This document shows positions 51,565-60,042 of a DNA stretch of 64,000 nt, piece after piece; the stretch's first letter is position 1, and every line of letters starts with the position of its first letter. Source of the stretch: JACWAE01 sp963847595 (GTDB lineage Bacteria > Chloroflexota > Dehalococcoidia > SZUA-161); contig CAWKAJ010000002.1 in NCBI GenBank assembly GCA_963847595.1, forward strand, positions 620,001 to 684,000, in the 5' to 3' direction. The position numbers and the translations under genes are program-made. The notes below the pieces were generated by a model. That model had not been told where the DNA came from. It saw only the letters and a list, made by a program, of their open reading frames with translations, and did not search any database.

Positions 51565-53670
51565 ATGCCTGACATTACAACTGAATTGCCACATCGCCAG
51601 ATATTCTTTGACATCCGATTTGGCTGGATAGTCTATATATTGGCTGTTATTGCGCTGGCAGCCTTCGTCTATGCGGTTTATCACCGTTATCGCCTCTGGA
51701 GAGTGGGAAAGGAAGGCAGCGCTTCTGAAAGTCAGGGAAAGAGATTCCTGACTTTCATTCGCACCGGTTTCGTTGATGGCTTCGTTCACAGAAGGATACT
51801 CCGGGACTTTTACCCGGGCTCAATGCACGCACTTCTCTTCTGGGGAGCTTTGCTTCTCCTCCTCGGAACTGCCATGGACGTGATTAATCACTACATCACT
51901 ACGCCGCTCGGCGCAGATTTCCTGCAGGGCAATACCTACCTTGCTTTCTCCTTCCTTACCAACCTCGGTGGCGTGATGCTCCTTGTAGGGGTAATCATAG
52001 CTTTCGTCCGGAGATACATCCAGAGGCCTTCGAGACTGGATAATATATTCGACGATGCTACGGCGTTGACTTTCATTTTCGTCATCGTGCTTACCGGATT
52101 CATACTCGAAGGGCTTCGCATCCGGGTAACGAACTATCCCCCATATTGGGACGAATGGAGGTTTTTGGGCTTCGCTTTTTCCAAAGCTTTCGCGGGCGGA
52201 TCCCATTTGATTGGCTGGTATCAAGGCATGTGGTGGTTCCACACAGCATTAGTTATAGGAGCTATTATCTACATCTCGCTTGCATTCCACAGGCTGACGC
52301 ATATTATAGTATCCCCTGTTAACGTATATTTCAGGTCTCTGACACCTAAAGGCGCTTTGGCTACCATAGACCTGGAGAACACGGAGACATTCGGCGCCTC
52401 CAAAATACAGGACTTCACCTGGAAGGACATGCTCGACTTCGATTCCTGTACTCGCTGCGGCCGCTGCCAGGACAACTGCCCCGCTCATTTGAGTGGAAAG
52501 CCTCTCTCGCCCAAGAAGGTAATTCAGGACCTCAAAGCCCTCTTTGTGGAAAAAGCGCCGCTTCTCCTGAAAGCAAAGGCCGCAGCAGCCGTAGCCACAG
52601 CCAACGCAGATAATCCAGGAGAAGGCAGTAGCCCCGGCACATGTGATACCCCTGGTGAAACCACCGGGCGCAAGATGATCGGCGATATAATCACTGAGGA
52701 CGTAATCTGGGCATGTACTACTTGCCGGGCCTGCCTCGAGCAGTGCCCTGTCTTCATCCAGCCCATGCAGAAGATCATAGAGATGCGGCGCAATCTGGTG
52801 CTGGAGCAGACTAAGTTCCCCGAGACTGCCATGGGCGCCCTCAGAAGCATGGAGCAAAGGGGACACCCCTGGCGTGGCACTATGGCCACCAGAACAGACT
52901 GGGCCGATGGCCTTGGCATTAAGCCGCTATCGGAGAATAAAGACGTAGACATACTCTACTGGGTTGGCTGCACTGGAGCGTTAGAGGAACGAAATATGAA
53001 GGTGGCAACTTCAGTAGGCAAGATATTGAAGGCTGCAGGCGTCAATTTCGGTATATTAGGCAACGAGGAGACCTGCTGCGGCGAACCTGCTCGCCGGATA
53101 GGGAACGAATACCTGTACCAGACGCTTGCCCAGCAAAATGTGGAGATCCTCAACAGCTACGGAGTAAAGAAAATCGTCACCTCATGCCCTCACTGCTTCA
53201 ATACCCTCAAGAATGAATACCCTCAATTTAAGGGCAACTTTGAGGTTGTGCATCACACCGAGTTTATCTCCGGCCTGCTCAAGCAGGGCAAACTCACCAT
53301 CGCCCAGAAACTGGACAAGAAGGCTACCTACCATGATTCCTGTTATCTGGGCAGGTACAATGACATATACAAGGCACCGCGAGAGATACTGAACTATGTC
53401 ACCGGCGTAGCCCCGTTGGAAATGACGCATCGCAAGAGCAAGGCCTTCTGCTGTGGCGCAGGGGGCGGCAGGATGTGGATGGAAGAGCAGATCGGTAGGC
53501 GGATCAACCAGATGCGCACCGAGGAAGCTATCAACGCCAAAGCTGAGATATTAGCTTCAGCTTGCCCCTACTGTCTTCAGATGTTTGAAGACGCTATCAA
53601 GGCTCTTGAGGCAGAGGGAAAGCTCAAAGTCATGGATTTGGCTGAAATACTGGTGGCGTCAATCCAGTAA
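51565..53670 (+). CDS. Membrane-bound heme/FeS quinone reductase, HdrD/EMO-like fusion
   Basis: A 701-residue protein from the ATG at 51565, after AAAGGAGG. N-terminal half: five or six spans similar to NarI/HdrE, with histidines (SMHALLFWGALLLLL, MWWFHTALVIGAI, AFHRLTHI) for b-type hemes. The middle has two ferredoxin motifs (CTRCGRCQDNCP and CTTCRACLEQCP). The C-terminal half has two CCG domains (NEETCCGEPARR, KAFCCGAGGGRM) for a noncubane [4Fe-4S] centre. This design matches enzymes that pass electrons from ETF or ferredoxin to menaquinone. No etfAB genes are adjacent, so the donor is inferred. A linker of about 50 residues between the FeS motifs is Ala-rich. Confidence 0.88.
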   Translation: MPDITTELPHRQIFFDIRFGWIVYILAVIALAAFVYAVYHRYRLWRVGKEGSASESQGKRFLTFIRTGFVDGFVHRRILRDFYPGSMHALLFWGALLLLLGTAMDVINHYITTPLGADFLQGNTYLAFSFLTNLGGVMLLVGVIIAFVRRYIQRPSRLDNIFDDATALTFIFVIVLTGFILEGLRIRVTNYPPYWDEWRFLGFAFSKAFAGGSHLIGWYQGMWWFHTALVIGAIIYISLAFHRLTHIIVSPVNVYFRSLTPKGALATIDLENTETFGASKIQDFTWKDMLDFDSCTRCGRCQDNCPAHLSGKPLSPKKVIQDLKALFVEKAPLLLKAKAAAAVATANADNPGEGSSPGTCDTPGETTGRKMIGDIITEDVIWACTTCRACLEQCPVFIQPMQKIIEMRRNLVLEQTKFPETAMGALRSMEQRGHPWRGTMATRTDWADGLGIKPLSENKDVDILYWVGCTGALEERNMKVATSVGKILKAAGVNFGILGNEETCCGEPARRIGNEYLYQTLAQQNVEILNSYGVKKIVTSCPHCFNTLKNEYPQFKGNFEVVHHTEFISGLLKQGKLTIAQKLDKKATYHDSCYLGRYNDIYKAPREILNYVTGVAPLEMTHRKSKAFCCGAGGGRMWMEEQIGRRINQMRTEEAINAKAEILASACPYCLQMFEDAIKALEAEGKLKVMDLAEILVASIQ

Positions 53671-53696
53671 GATAATTGCGAGTTATCTCACAAAGT

Positions 53697-53731
53697 AAGG
53701 GGCGTTCGTTTGAGCGCCCCTTTCAGTTTTT
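53697..53731 (+). terminator. Intrinsic terminator
   Basis: AAGGGGCG (53697-53704) pairs with CGCCCCTT (53715-53722), followed by TTTCAGTTTTT. It ends the reductase transcript and may also serve the convergent glycosyltransferase gene. Confidence 0.85.
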
Positions 53732-53743
53732 CAGGCAGTTCGA

Positions 53744-54664
53744 CTATATTTTCGTGTATTCTCGGAATTTGATACGTAGGTAACCGCCAATTCCCCAGAG
53801 AATGTATAGGGGCACTTCCCACCGGTGCAGTATGCGCGAGTAATCCCACACAAACTTGGGAAAGGTAACCGCAAAATATAGCCAGGCTACCGCAAGCTGC
53901 GGTTTAGCGAAATGCTTGTCCATAAACAGAAACTGGCCCCTTGTGGCGTAATACACAGGCATTCCCATGAGCCTATCCCTTTTACCTATCCCAAAACCCT
54001 TGTGCCAGATCCTGGACTCTGGTACGAAAAGAACTTTGAAGCCTTTTCGGGCAGCGCGGACACAAAGGTCAACATCCTCCCATCCAAAGAAAAATCTCTC
54101 GTCAAGCATGCCTACTGTCTGCAACACATCGCGTGAGATAAACATAAAACATCCGCTGATCCAATCGACTTTCGCTATTTCGTTAAACTGCCCCTTGTCC
54201 GCTTCGCCGCTGCCTTTGATGGGCGTCCTGCCCGTCCTGTAGTTGATGATGCCCCCGGCAAACCATATCAACTCGGGGAGCTCATAGCAAAGAACCTTGC
54301 CTCCGGCTATGCCCACACTCTTATCGCTTTGGGCAATACTGACCAGACCCTCCAGAAAATCGGGAGCAACCACCGTGTCGTTGTTCAACAAAACGACATA
54401 ATCAGCCCCTCTGGCCAGAGCATCCTTAATCCCAGTATTGCACCCCCCGGCAAACCCAGAGTTCCTGTCATGCAAAATTAACTTGATGGAATCTCCGAAT
54501 CTCTGCTTCAGCAGGCTGACGTCGTCCCCCACCGAGCCGTTATCAACCACTATCACGTCAAAATTGGGGTAGGTTGCCTTTCTGAGGGATTCCAGACACT
54601 CAACGCTGTCGTTGAAGTTGTTCCAGTTTACCGTGATTACGGATACTTTGGGGAAAGACATCAT
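53744..54664 (-). CDS. Family 2 glycosyltransferase
   Basis: A 306-residue enzyme with the GT2 start VSVITVNWNNFNDSVECLES, the nucleotide-sugar motif VVLLNNDTVVAPDFLE and the catalytic-base region FFGWEDVDLCVRAARKG. It resembles rhamnosyl-type transferases of surface polysaccharides. The C-terminus has a hydrophobic stretch (VAWLYFAVTFPKFVWDY) that may attach it to the membrane. It is 4 bases overlapped by the methyltransferase gene. Confidence 0.9.
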   Translation of the reverse strand: MMSFPKVSVITVNWNNFNDSVECLESLRKATYPNFDVIVVDNGSVGDDVSLLKQRFGDSIKLILHDRNSGFAGGCNTGIKDALARGADYVVLLNNDTVVAPDFLEGLVSIAQSDKSVGIAGGKVLCYELPELIWFAGGIINYRTGRTPIKGSGEADKGQFNEIAKVDWISGCFMFISRDVLQTVGMLDERFFFGWEDVDLCVRAARKGFKVLFVPESRIWHKGFGIGKRDRLMGMPVYYATRGQFLFMDKHFAKPQLAVAWLYFAVTFPKFVWDYSRILHRWEVPLYILWGIGGYLRIKFREYTKI

Positions 54665-55350
54665 GAGCGGCTCTTGGTTAGTTTCTTCGCTACAGCGATT
54701 ATGTACGCCGATGATATGAACTCACTGTCGTTAAAGTCATGCACATAATAGTTGGTCCGATCTACTGAATTATCCGCGAGTTTGACATCGCATTGCCCGT
54801 ACAACTTGATGTGAGCAAAATACCTGCGCAGCAGACGGCAGAACTCTTCAGGCCAGAATTCTTTAACATGAAAGGTGTTCATGGGCTTATCCAGGTTTGG
54901 AGAAAAGATCCTCCTGTTTGGAGTCGAACAAATCAACAGGCCATCCTCTTTAAGCACCCTGCGGCACTCGCCCAAAAACTTCCCGTATTGCCTGATGTGC
55001 TCTATGGTCTCGAAAGAGACAACAACGTCAAAAGTATTGTCTCCGAACGGTAACCTTATGGCGTCAGCGCAAACAAAGCTTGCTTTATTATTTTCGCCGA
55101 ACCTCTCCCGAGCATAATCTACCGCTGCCACTGATAAGTCTACACCCACAACCCCCTCAGCCCCCTTCTCCATCATGTAGCCCGCACCGTAACCGGTCCC
55201 ACACGCCACATCCAGAACAACCTTGTTTTCAGTCAGACCTGCAGCAAAGACATATCTATATATATGCTCGTCATAAATCGTTTGAGGAGTCTTGCCCGGC
55301 ACCACGCGTTCCCCGGTAAACTCCATATCTGTTCGATACATATTCTGCAA
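54661..55350 (-). CDS. SAM-dependent methyltransferase
   Basis: A 229-residue class I enzyme: VVLDVACGTGYGAGYMMEKG, VGVDLSVAAVDYARERF, and the FDVVVSFETIEHIRQYGKFL region typical of Methyltransf_11. It begins MQNMYRTDMEFTGERVVPG, a start seen in polysaccharide-associated methyltransferases. Its end overlaps the glycosyltransferase start as ATGA, so both modify the same glycan or carrier (inference). Confidence 0.88.
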   Translation of the reverse strand: MQNMYRTDMEFTGERVVPGKTPQTIYDEHIYRYVFAAGLTENKVVLDVACGTGYGAGYMMEKGAEGVVGVDLSVAAVDYARERFGENNKASFVCADAIRLPFGDNTFDVVVSFETIEHIRQYGKFLGECRRVLKEDGLLICSTPNRRIFSPNLDKPMNTFHVKEFWPEEFCRLLRRYFAHIKLYGQCDVKLADNSVDRTNYYVHDFNDSEFISSAYIIAVAKKLTKSRS

Positions 55351-55562
55351 CCGCTATCTAATCAGCTCACGACGGTGGAGAATAGACAATATCTTGTTTA
55401 TTTTACCACACGAGAGACAGAAAAAGCATATAGCTTGCCCGGATCGTTCTCCCTCATGATTGTGGACAAGCTCGGCAAAACAGGTTATATTCTCGCCAGG
55501 AACAGGTTGATAACATATGCTGGCGGCTGTGAAAAGGCTCTGATTCGATTAAGGAGGGGTTC

Positions 55563-56627
55563 ATGGAGAGCAAGAAGGCGGAAGAGATAAAGAAGAAGGC
55601 CGAGGCTGACGCAAGCAGGATACTCAAAGAAGCCGAACAAAGAGGACGCCTGATTATAGAGGAGGCCAGGAAGAAAGCCGATTCTGAAGCAAATAAAATA
55701 CTTAAAGAAGTTGAGCAAAAAGGGCGTCAGATCATAGACGAGGCGAGCAAGAAGGCTGAATCCCAGCTCAAGGCAGGCAAGCCAGCCCCGGACACCGACC
55801 AGAAAACCCGTCAGATTCTCGAGGAGGCCAGGGTAAAGGCAGAGGCAGAAGCAAACAAGATAACCGCCGAAGCAGAGCGTAAAGGACGCCAGATTATCGA
55901 GGAAGCTCAGAAAGTAGCCGCCTCTCAAGCCAAAGTAAGCAAGCCAGCCCCGGACATCGACCAGAAAACCCGTCAGATTCTCGAGGAGGCCAGGATAAAG
56001 GCCGAGGCAGAAGCAAACAAGATAACCGCCGAAGCTGAGCAAAAAGGACGCCACATTATCGAGGAAGCCCGAAAAGTAGCCGCCTCTCAAGCCAAAGCTG
56101 GCAAGCCAGCCCCGGACGTCGAAATCAAGTCAAATGAGATAATCGCCGAAGCCGAACAAAAAGCCCGACAGATTATTGAAGAGGCAGAGAGAATAGCTGC
56201 CGTCCCTGCTGACCAAAGAACCCAACAGATTATTAAGGTAATTAAGGAGAAGGCAAGCTTAGAAACAAAAGGAAAATCGCAGCAGCCGAAAGCCGCCTAT
56301 AAGAAGCGTGTGGAGATAGTGGTAGCGCCACCTGTAGATTTCGCCCAACTCGAGAAATTGCGCACATCGCTGCAGCGCCTTCCCGGCCTGCGTATCCTGT
56401 CCATAGGGGGCTCTCCGGGCGGCGGCACCCAAATCTCTATCATGATGGACAAACCGGCTCCCATTGTCGAAAGTCTAATACCAATGGACTTTGTGGAAGA
56501 AGCTGTAGAAGAGGAGTTGTTCGACTCGCACCCACTCGGAGATTTTCTGAAAAAGGCCATGCCTGGCCCGCAGGCAAAACGGCCTCCTGATGAGCAGAGG
56601 GTCCTCGTGGTACTGAAGAGGGCTTAA
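55563..56627 (+). CDS. Coiled-coil protein with 54-residue tandem repeats
   Basis: A 354-residue protein of no recognised family. Residues 1-235 are a highly charged helix rich in EEARKKAEAEANKI-type heptads, like ATP synthase b/E subunits. A 162-bp DNA repeat (55781-55942, 55943-56104, and a partial third) encodes 54-residue copies beginning KPAPDxDQKTRQILEEAR. Residues 243-320 form a separate globular domain (KKRVEIVVAPPVDFAQLEKL, PGLRILSIGGSPGGGTQISI). The strong site AAGGAGGGG precedes the ATG. A scaffold or polar-organising role is possible but unproven. Confidence 0.83.
   Translation: MESKKAEEIKKKAEADASRILKEAEQRGRLIIEEARKKADSEANKILKEVEQKGRQIIDEASKKAESQLKAGKPAPDTDQKTRQILEEARVKAEAEANKITAEAERKGRQIIEEAQKVAASQAKVSKPAPDIDQKTRQILEEARIKAEAEANKITAEAEQKGRHIIEEARKVAASQAKAGKPAPDVEIKSNEIIAEAEQKARQIIEEAERIAAVPADQRTQQIIKVIKEKASLETKGKSQQPKAAYKKRVEIVVAPPVDFAQLEKLRTSLQRLPGLRILSIGGSPGGGTQISIMMDKPAPIVESLIPMDFVEEAVEEELFDSHPLGDFLKKAMPGPQAKRPPDEQRVLVVLKRA
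55781..56104 (+). repeat. 162-bp tandem repeat within the coiled-coil gene
   Basis: Two near-identical units, 55781-55942 and 55943-56104, with a diverged third beginning at 56105. The period is exactly 54 codons, so copy-number changes keep the frame. Confidence 0.88.
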
Positions 56628-56667
56628 ATGGCTACAGGTTGTATGCCAACAATTTCCCATTGCAATG

Positions 56668-56692
56668 TAGGGGCGAACCCATGTGTTCGCCC
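56668..56692. repeat. Interspersed repeat, GCGAACCCATGTGTTCGC family
   Basis: Second copy of the hairpin repeat seen at 45740 and 61355, 41 bases after the coiled-coil gene's stop. Confidence 0.7.
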
Positions 56693-56741
56693 CCAATCAT
56701 AATGGCGGCTTTGTCCTATGTCATTGCGAGTCCGCATAAAT

Positions 56742-56769
56742 GAAAAGCCCTCCCGCAAGCGGTAGGGCT
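56742..56769 (-). terminator. Intrinsic terminator after the LuxR-type gene
   Basis: Minus strand AGCCCT (56769-56764) with an inner CCGC-GCGG stem and AGGGCT (56751-56746), followed by TTTCATTT. It lies 34 bases past the regulator stop. Confidence 0.78.
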
Positions 56770-56802
56770 CCACAATTAGCGCCTTTGATTTAGACTATTG
56801 GC

Positions 56803-57501
56803 TCAACCTTTGATGGTGGACTCCCCGATATCTATCCAACCCTGACGCAGGGCTAGCACCACAGCGTGGGTGCGGTCATTAGCATCGAGCTTGTCCAGGA
56901 TGGAAGTGACATGGTTCTTTATGGTTTGCTCGCTGATGCCGAGAACATGGGCGATCTGCTTGTTGGAATAACCCTCAGCCACATATTTCAGAGTCTCCGT
57001 CTCCCTGGGGGTGAGCGGCGTGGCCAGTGTCTCCATAGCCTTGCCCATCAACGACACATCCTGGAACTGCCTCAAGACCTGCTCAGCGACCCTGGGCCTG
57101 CCCAGCAGGCTCTCATTTATGGGGCGCTCCCCTTTGACAATCCTTCTGATAGCTGAAGCCAGCTCCTCGGCAGAAACATCTTTGCTCAGATAAGCTACTG
57201 CTCCGGACCTGATTGACTGGAATAGCTGGTCATCATCTGGTACCGAGGTGAGTGCCATTACAGCTACTCTAGGGCACCGGGTAGTGATTTGCCGCCCCAG
57301 GTCGAGTCCCCTGAGCAAGGGGAGATCAACATCAAGGAGCGCCACATTGGGCGAAAAAGCCTCTATTAAAGCCAGGGCCTCAGGACCGGGAGCGCAATCA
57401 CCCAGTACCTCGATCTCCTTAGCACAACCAGCAAGCCCTTGCCTAATCCCATGGCGATAGAGCGCCTGCCTGTCAACCACGAAAACCGTGATTCTGTCCA
57501 C
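56803..57501 (-). CDS. NarL/LuxR-type response regulator
   Basis: A 232-residue two-domain regulator. The receiver has FVVDRQALYRHGIRQGL, the phospho-acceptor Asp in VALLDVDLPLLRG and the Lys of YLSKDVSAEELAS. The N-terminal acidic pair is reduced to one Asp followed by Arg. The C-terminal helix-turn-helix is LTPRETETLKYVAEGYSNKQ with NHVTSILDKLDANDRTHAVV. No histidine kinase is adjacent, so its signal is unknown. Its promoter is at 57575-57603. Confidence 0.92.
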   Translation of the reverse strand: MDRITVFVVDRQALYRHGIRQGLAGCAKEIEVLGDCAPGPEALALIEAFSPNVALLDVDLPLLRGLDLGRQITTRCPRVAVMALTSVPDDDQLFQSIRSGAVAYLSKDVSAEELASAIRRIVKGERPINESLLGRPRVAEQVLRQFQDVSLMGKAMETLATPLTPRETETLKYVAEGYSNKQIAHVLGISEQTIKNHVTSILDKLDANDRTHAVVLALRQGWIDIGESTIKG

Positions 57502-57574
57502 TTTTGTACCCCCTGCGATTTAAACCTGGTTAAAATAGCCTCAGCACAGAAATTAGCACAAGATGTGCAACGTG

Positions 57575-57603
57575 TCTATAGTACTTTTCTCCTATTTTGT
57601 CAA
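57575..57603 (-). promoter_or_regulatory. Promoter of the LuxR-type gene
   Basis: Minus strand: TTGACA (57603-57598), 17-base spacer, TATAGA (57580-57575). A second TTGACA within the repeated ACTTGACAAAAT lies at 57644-57639 with a weaker -10 (TAGAAA). Confidence 0.7.
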
Positions 57604-57872
57604 GTTTTGTGCTTCTTTCTACACCTTTTCTAACATTTTGTCAAGTAAATTGACCGTTCATCCCAGTCTCTAAGGCTCTCTAAGCCCAATATAACACCGG
57701 CTTCGGACTCAGTCCATAGCTATTTGTATCTACTCGGGGGATGGCGAAAAAGTCTTCACTGTTCCTCCCAGACATCCCGCGCCGCACCGGCAGACCTGCT
57801 TGTCCACACCTGAAATGTAGCGTCGTGACTCTCGTCACGACGCAAAAAGTAAGGGCGTCCTCCTGTTTTCCC

Positions 57873-57913
57873 CATGTCATTGCGAGTCCGCCTCTGGCGG
57901 ACGTGGCAATCTC
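57873..57913. repeat. Interspersed repeat, TCATTGCGAG family
   Basis: Holds GTCATTGCGAGTCCGCC and GGCAATCTCACC. Other members lie at 56719-56735, 58860-59133 and 60490-60532. The region 57604-57980 between the regulator and the pilin holds only this, promoter sequences and no gene. Confidence 0.7.
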
Positions 57914-57987
57914 ACCGCCACCCGTTAATACCTGGACTAACGCAGAGACTCCTTCGTAGTCCGCCCCAATCGATCCCCTCATAACGA

Positions 57988-58010
57988 CAAAAGGCGCGGT
58001 TCCCGCGCCT
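57988..58010 (-). terminator. Intrinsic terminator of the pilin cluster
   Basis: Minus strand AGGCGCGG (58010-58003) and CCGCGCCT (57999-57992) form an 8-bp stem with a tight 3-base loop, followed by TTTTGTCG. It lies about 45 bases past the last pilin stop and ends the pil cluster. Confidence 0.85.
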
Positions 58011-58054
58011 CTCCATGCCTGCTGCTGATACCCGAATGCTGAAATCTTACCCGG

Positions 58055-58705
58055 TTACGGATACCTGCCGCCGAATCCGGCGTACCACAAACCATTATTC
58101 TCAAAGACACCGTAGATTCTGTTATATTCGCCCACTATCCAGGTAATACTTCCCGTGCCGGCAGAAGAGTTGTACCTGCTGCACGACTTGGGCAGCTGAT
58201 TAAGGTATGGTCCATGCTCATCGGCCAGCGGCGAGTTATTATCGCCGGGGGCTGTATCCGGGCCCGCACCGGTGACATCACATTGGCCCGCCCCGTTGAC
58301 CAGCATTCCCATCCAGATCGCGGCAGCTTCTATATCGTCCGTAGTAGCTGGCATTCCTGTACTGGTATTTATTACCACGTTCACCGCATACTTGCCCATC
58401 ATGGTTTGATTGCCTAAGTAGAGGGTAGACTCATTGCCCGAGGCCGTAGGATAGTTATGCACAGAAGTATAATTGCCCGCTTCATTCCAGCCGCCCGAGC
58501 TGCTGTAATTATGTGCGTCGGCCAAGAACGTAGACACCGCTAGCTGTATGGTCCCCTCATCCATAGTATAGCTCTCCGCCTCCCCACGCCCGGTCAGTCC
58601 CACCACGTTAAACACAACCACCGCCGCCAGTATGCCCAGGATGCCTAGCACAACTATCAGCTCTATCAGGGTGAAGCCGCGTTCCCACCGCTTGAACTCT
58701 TCTAT
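58055..58705 (-). CDS. Type IV pilin-like protein with ATA at the start position
   Basis: A 216-residue pilin if read from ATA at 58705. The signal GFTLIELIVVLGILGILAAV is perfect, with Glu5. The ribosome site GAGGTGA sits 4 bases before the ATA, exactly where the neighbouring pilin gene has ATG. An in-frame TGA two codons upstream excludes an earlier start; the first normal start codon (GTG 58651) falls inside the membrane helix, so it would lose the processing site. The body resembles the 59222 pilin (WIVGEYNRIYGVFE, WYAGFGGRYP). Either a real ATA start, a mutated gene, or a sequence error. Confidence 0.8.
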   Translation of the reverse strand: MEEFKRWERGFTLIELIVVLGILGILAAVVVFNVVGLTGRGEAESYTMDEGTIQLAVSTFLADAHNYSSSGGWNEAGNYTSVHNYPTASGNESTLYLGNQTMMGKYAVNVVINTSTGMPATTDDIEAAAIWMGMLVNGAGQCDVTGAGPDTAPGDNNSPLADEHGPYLNQLPKSCSRYNSSAGTGSITWIVGEYNRIYGVFENNGLWYAGFGGRYP

Positions 58706-58859
58706 GTTTCACCTCGAACGCAAATAATACTGTAAGGCTTCCTCTCGGTGATACCTGTGAAATATATGATACCAAACGTGCTTCCCGGCACAATCCCCAA
58801 AAAGTACGGGTTTCCTCCCCACTCAACCTCACTCGAATTCCCTACGTCATTGACCTTTT

Positions 58860-59133
58860 CTATGTCATTGCGAGTCCGCCTTTTTCCTTATGTCTTTGCG
58901 AGGCCATCCGCAGGAGGCCGCGGCAATCCCACCGTCCCCATTCCCATTTACGAGTTCGGGGAGATTGCTTCGTCGCTGCGTTCCTCGCAATGACACATCG
59001 ACCATCAACACCCTCACGCCATGTCTTTGCGCGTCCGCCTTTTTCCTTATGTCTTTGCGAGGCCATCCGCAGGAGGCCGTGGCAATCTCACCGCACCCCT
59101 TCGCAACCTACCGGGAGGAAGGACTCGCAATGA
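58860..59133. repeat. Cluster of TCATTGCGAG-family interspersed repeats
   Basis: Two almost identical segments (58860-58933 and 59022-59093) each hold TTGCGAGGCCATCCGCAGGA and GGCAATCYCACC, with inverted partners CTCGCAATGACA at 58984 and 59125. They fill the gap between two pilin genes and carry no gene. Confidence 0.78.
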
Positions 59134-59146
59134 CACCCGGGGACAC

Positions 59147-59178
59147 GAAGAGAGCCCGCCTTGGGGCGGGCTCTCTTC
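59147..59178 (-). terminator. Long hairpin after the major pilin gene
   Basis: A perfect 14-bp stem (GAAGAGAGCCCGCC at 59147-59160 with 59165-59178) and a 4-base loop, 44 bases downstream of the pilin stop. No T-tract follows on the minus strand, so it may protect the pilin message 3' end. Confidence 0.6.
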
Positions 59179-59221
59179 AAAACATTCTTACTTCAAACCC
59201 AAACCTCAGCTAAACTATGCA

Positions 59222-59947
59222 TCACGGATATGACCCACTGAAGCCGGCATACCAGACACTGTTATACTGATACGCAGAATAGACGGTGCCGTCATAGCCC
59301 ACTATCCAGGTATAGCCGCCTCCGGGCAACTGAGCGCCGTTGTAGGCGTTACTAGCCGACTTCGGCACGGTCTGCAGATAAAGCCCGGTATCGTTGCCAT
59401 TCACCGACACGTTCCCAAGTAGGGTATTCGTTGCCCCGCCTGTCCAGAAGCCTGGAGGATTGACCAGCAACCCCATCCAGATAGCCGAGTTTATTATGTC
59501 CTGAGTCGTGGCAACTCCGCTGGCTACACCGGTAGGCGCTCCATTGGTAATCCCGCTTTCCACTAGCGCCGGATTGGTCGGGTTCCTCGTGTCGCCCCCG
59601 GCAGCGCCTGTCATTAGGAACGGTGCGTCGCCGCTTGTGGACAGAGAAGCCAGCGCGCAGGGATAGTAATGGTTCGCCGTTATGTTACCAGTATCCCCCC
59701 ACTTCGCAGCTAATGCACCTTGGTTAGTCTGTGCACCGACATCGAAGCCCGTGTGGGTGTCCGAGTAGAAAGCGGACGCCGAAAGCTGGATTGTCTGCTG
59801 GTCAGTCGCCAGAGACTGCTTGCCTCCTCTCCCCATCAAGCCCACTACGTTGGGGATGACCACCGCTGCTAAGATGCCGAGAATTGCGACCACGATCAGT
59901 AGCTCGATCAGGGTAAAGCCCCTCTCTCCTCTCTTGAAACTCATCAT
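59222..59947 (-). CDS. Type IV pilin, probable major subunit
   Basis: A 241-residue prepilin. The leader MMSFKRGERG is followed by FTLIELLIVVAILGILAAVV with Glu5, to be cut by the peptidase encoded at 60544. The globular part has few cysteines, is Gly/Thr/Asn-rich, and ends WYAGFSGSYP like its neighbour. GGAGGTGA precedes the ATG at 59947, the strongest ribosome site of the cluster, which fits high expression. Confidence 0.9.
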   Translation of the reverse strand: MMSFKRGERGFTLIELLIVVAILGILAAVVIPNVVGLMGRGGKQSLATDQQTIQLSASAFYSDTHTGFDVGAQTNQGALAAKWGDTGNITANHYYPCALASLSTSGDAPFLMTGAAGGDTRNPTNPALVESGITNGAPTGVASGVATTQDIINSAIWMGLLVNPPGFWTGGATNTLLGNVSVNGNDTGLYLQTVPKSASNAYNGAQLPGGGYTWIVGYDGTVYSAYQYNSVWYAGFSGSYP

Positions 59948-60042
59948 GTTTCACCTCCTTCCTTGCATACTTTTTCTGATTACAGGCTAACATAGCCTCA
60001 ATTGGGTGTCTATATTACTATCAGTCAAATTACCACCCCCAT

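Noticed and set aside
58890..59213. Plus-strand frames between the pilin genes
   Set aside because: They read through the TCATTGCGAG interspersed repeats and have repeated, low-quality protein sequence.
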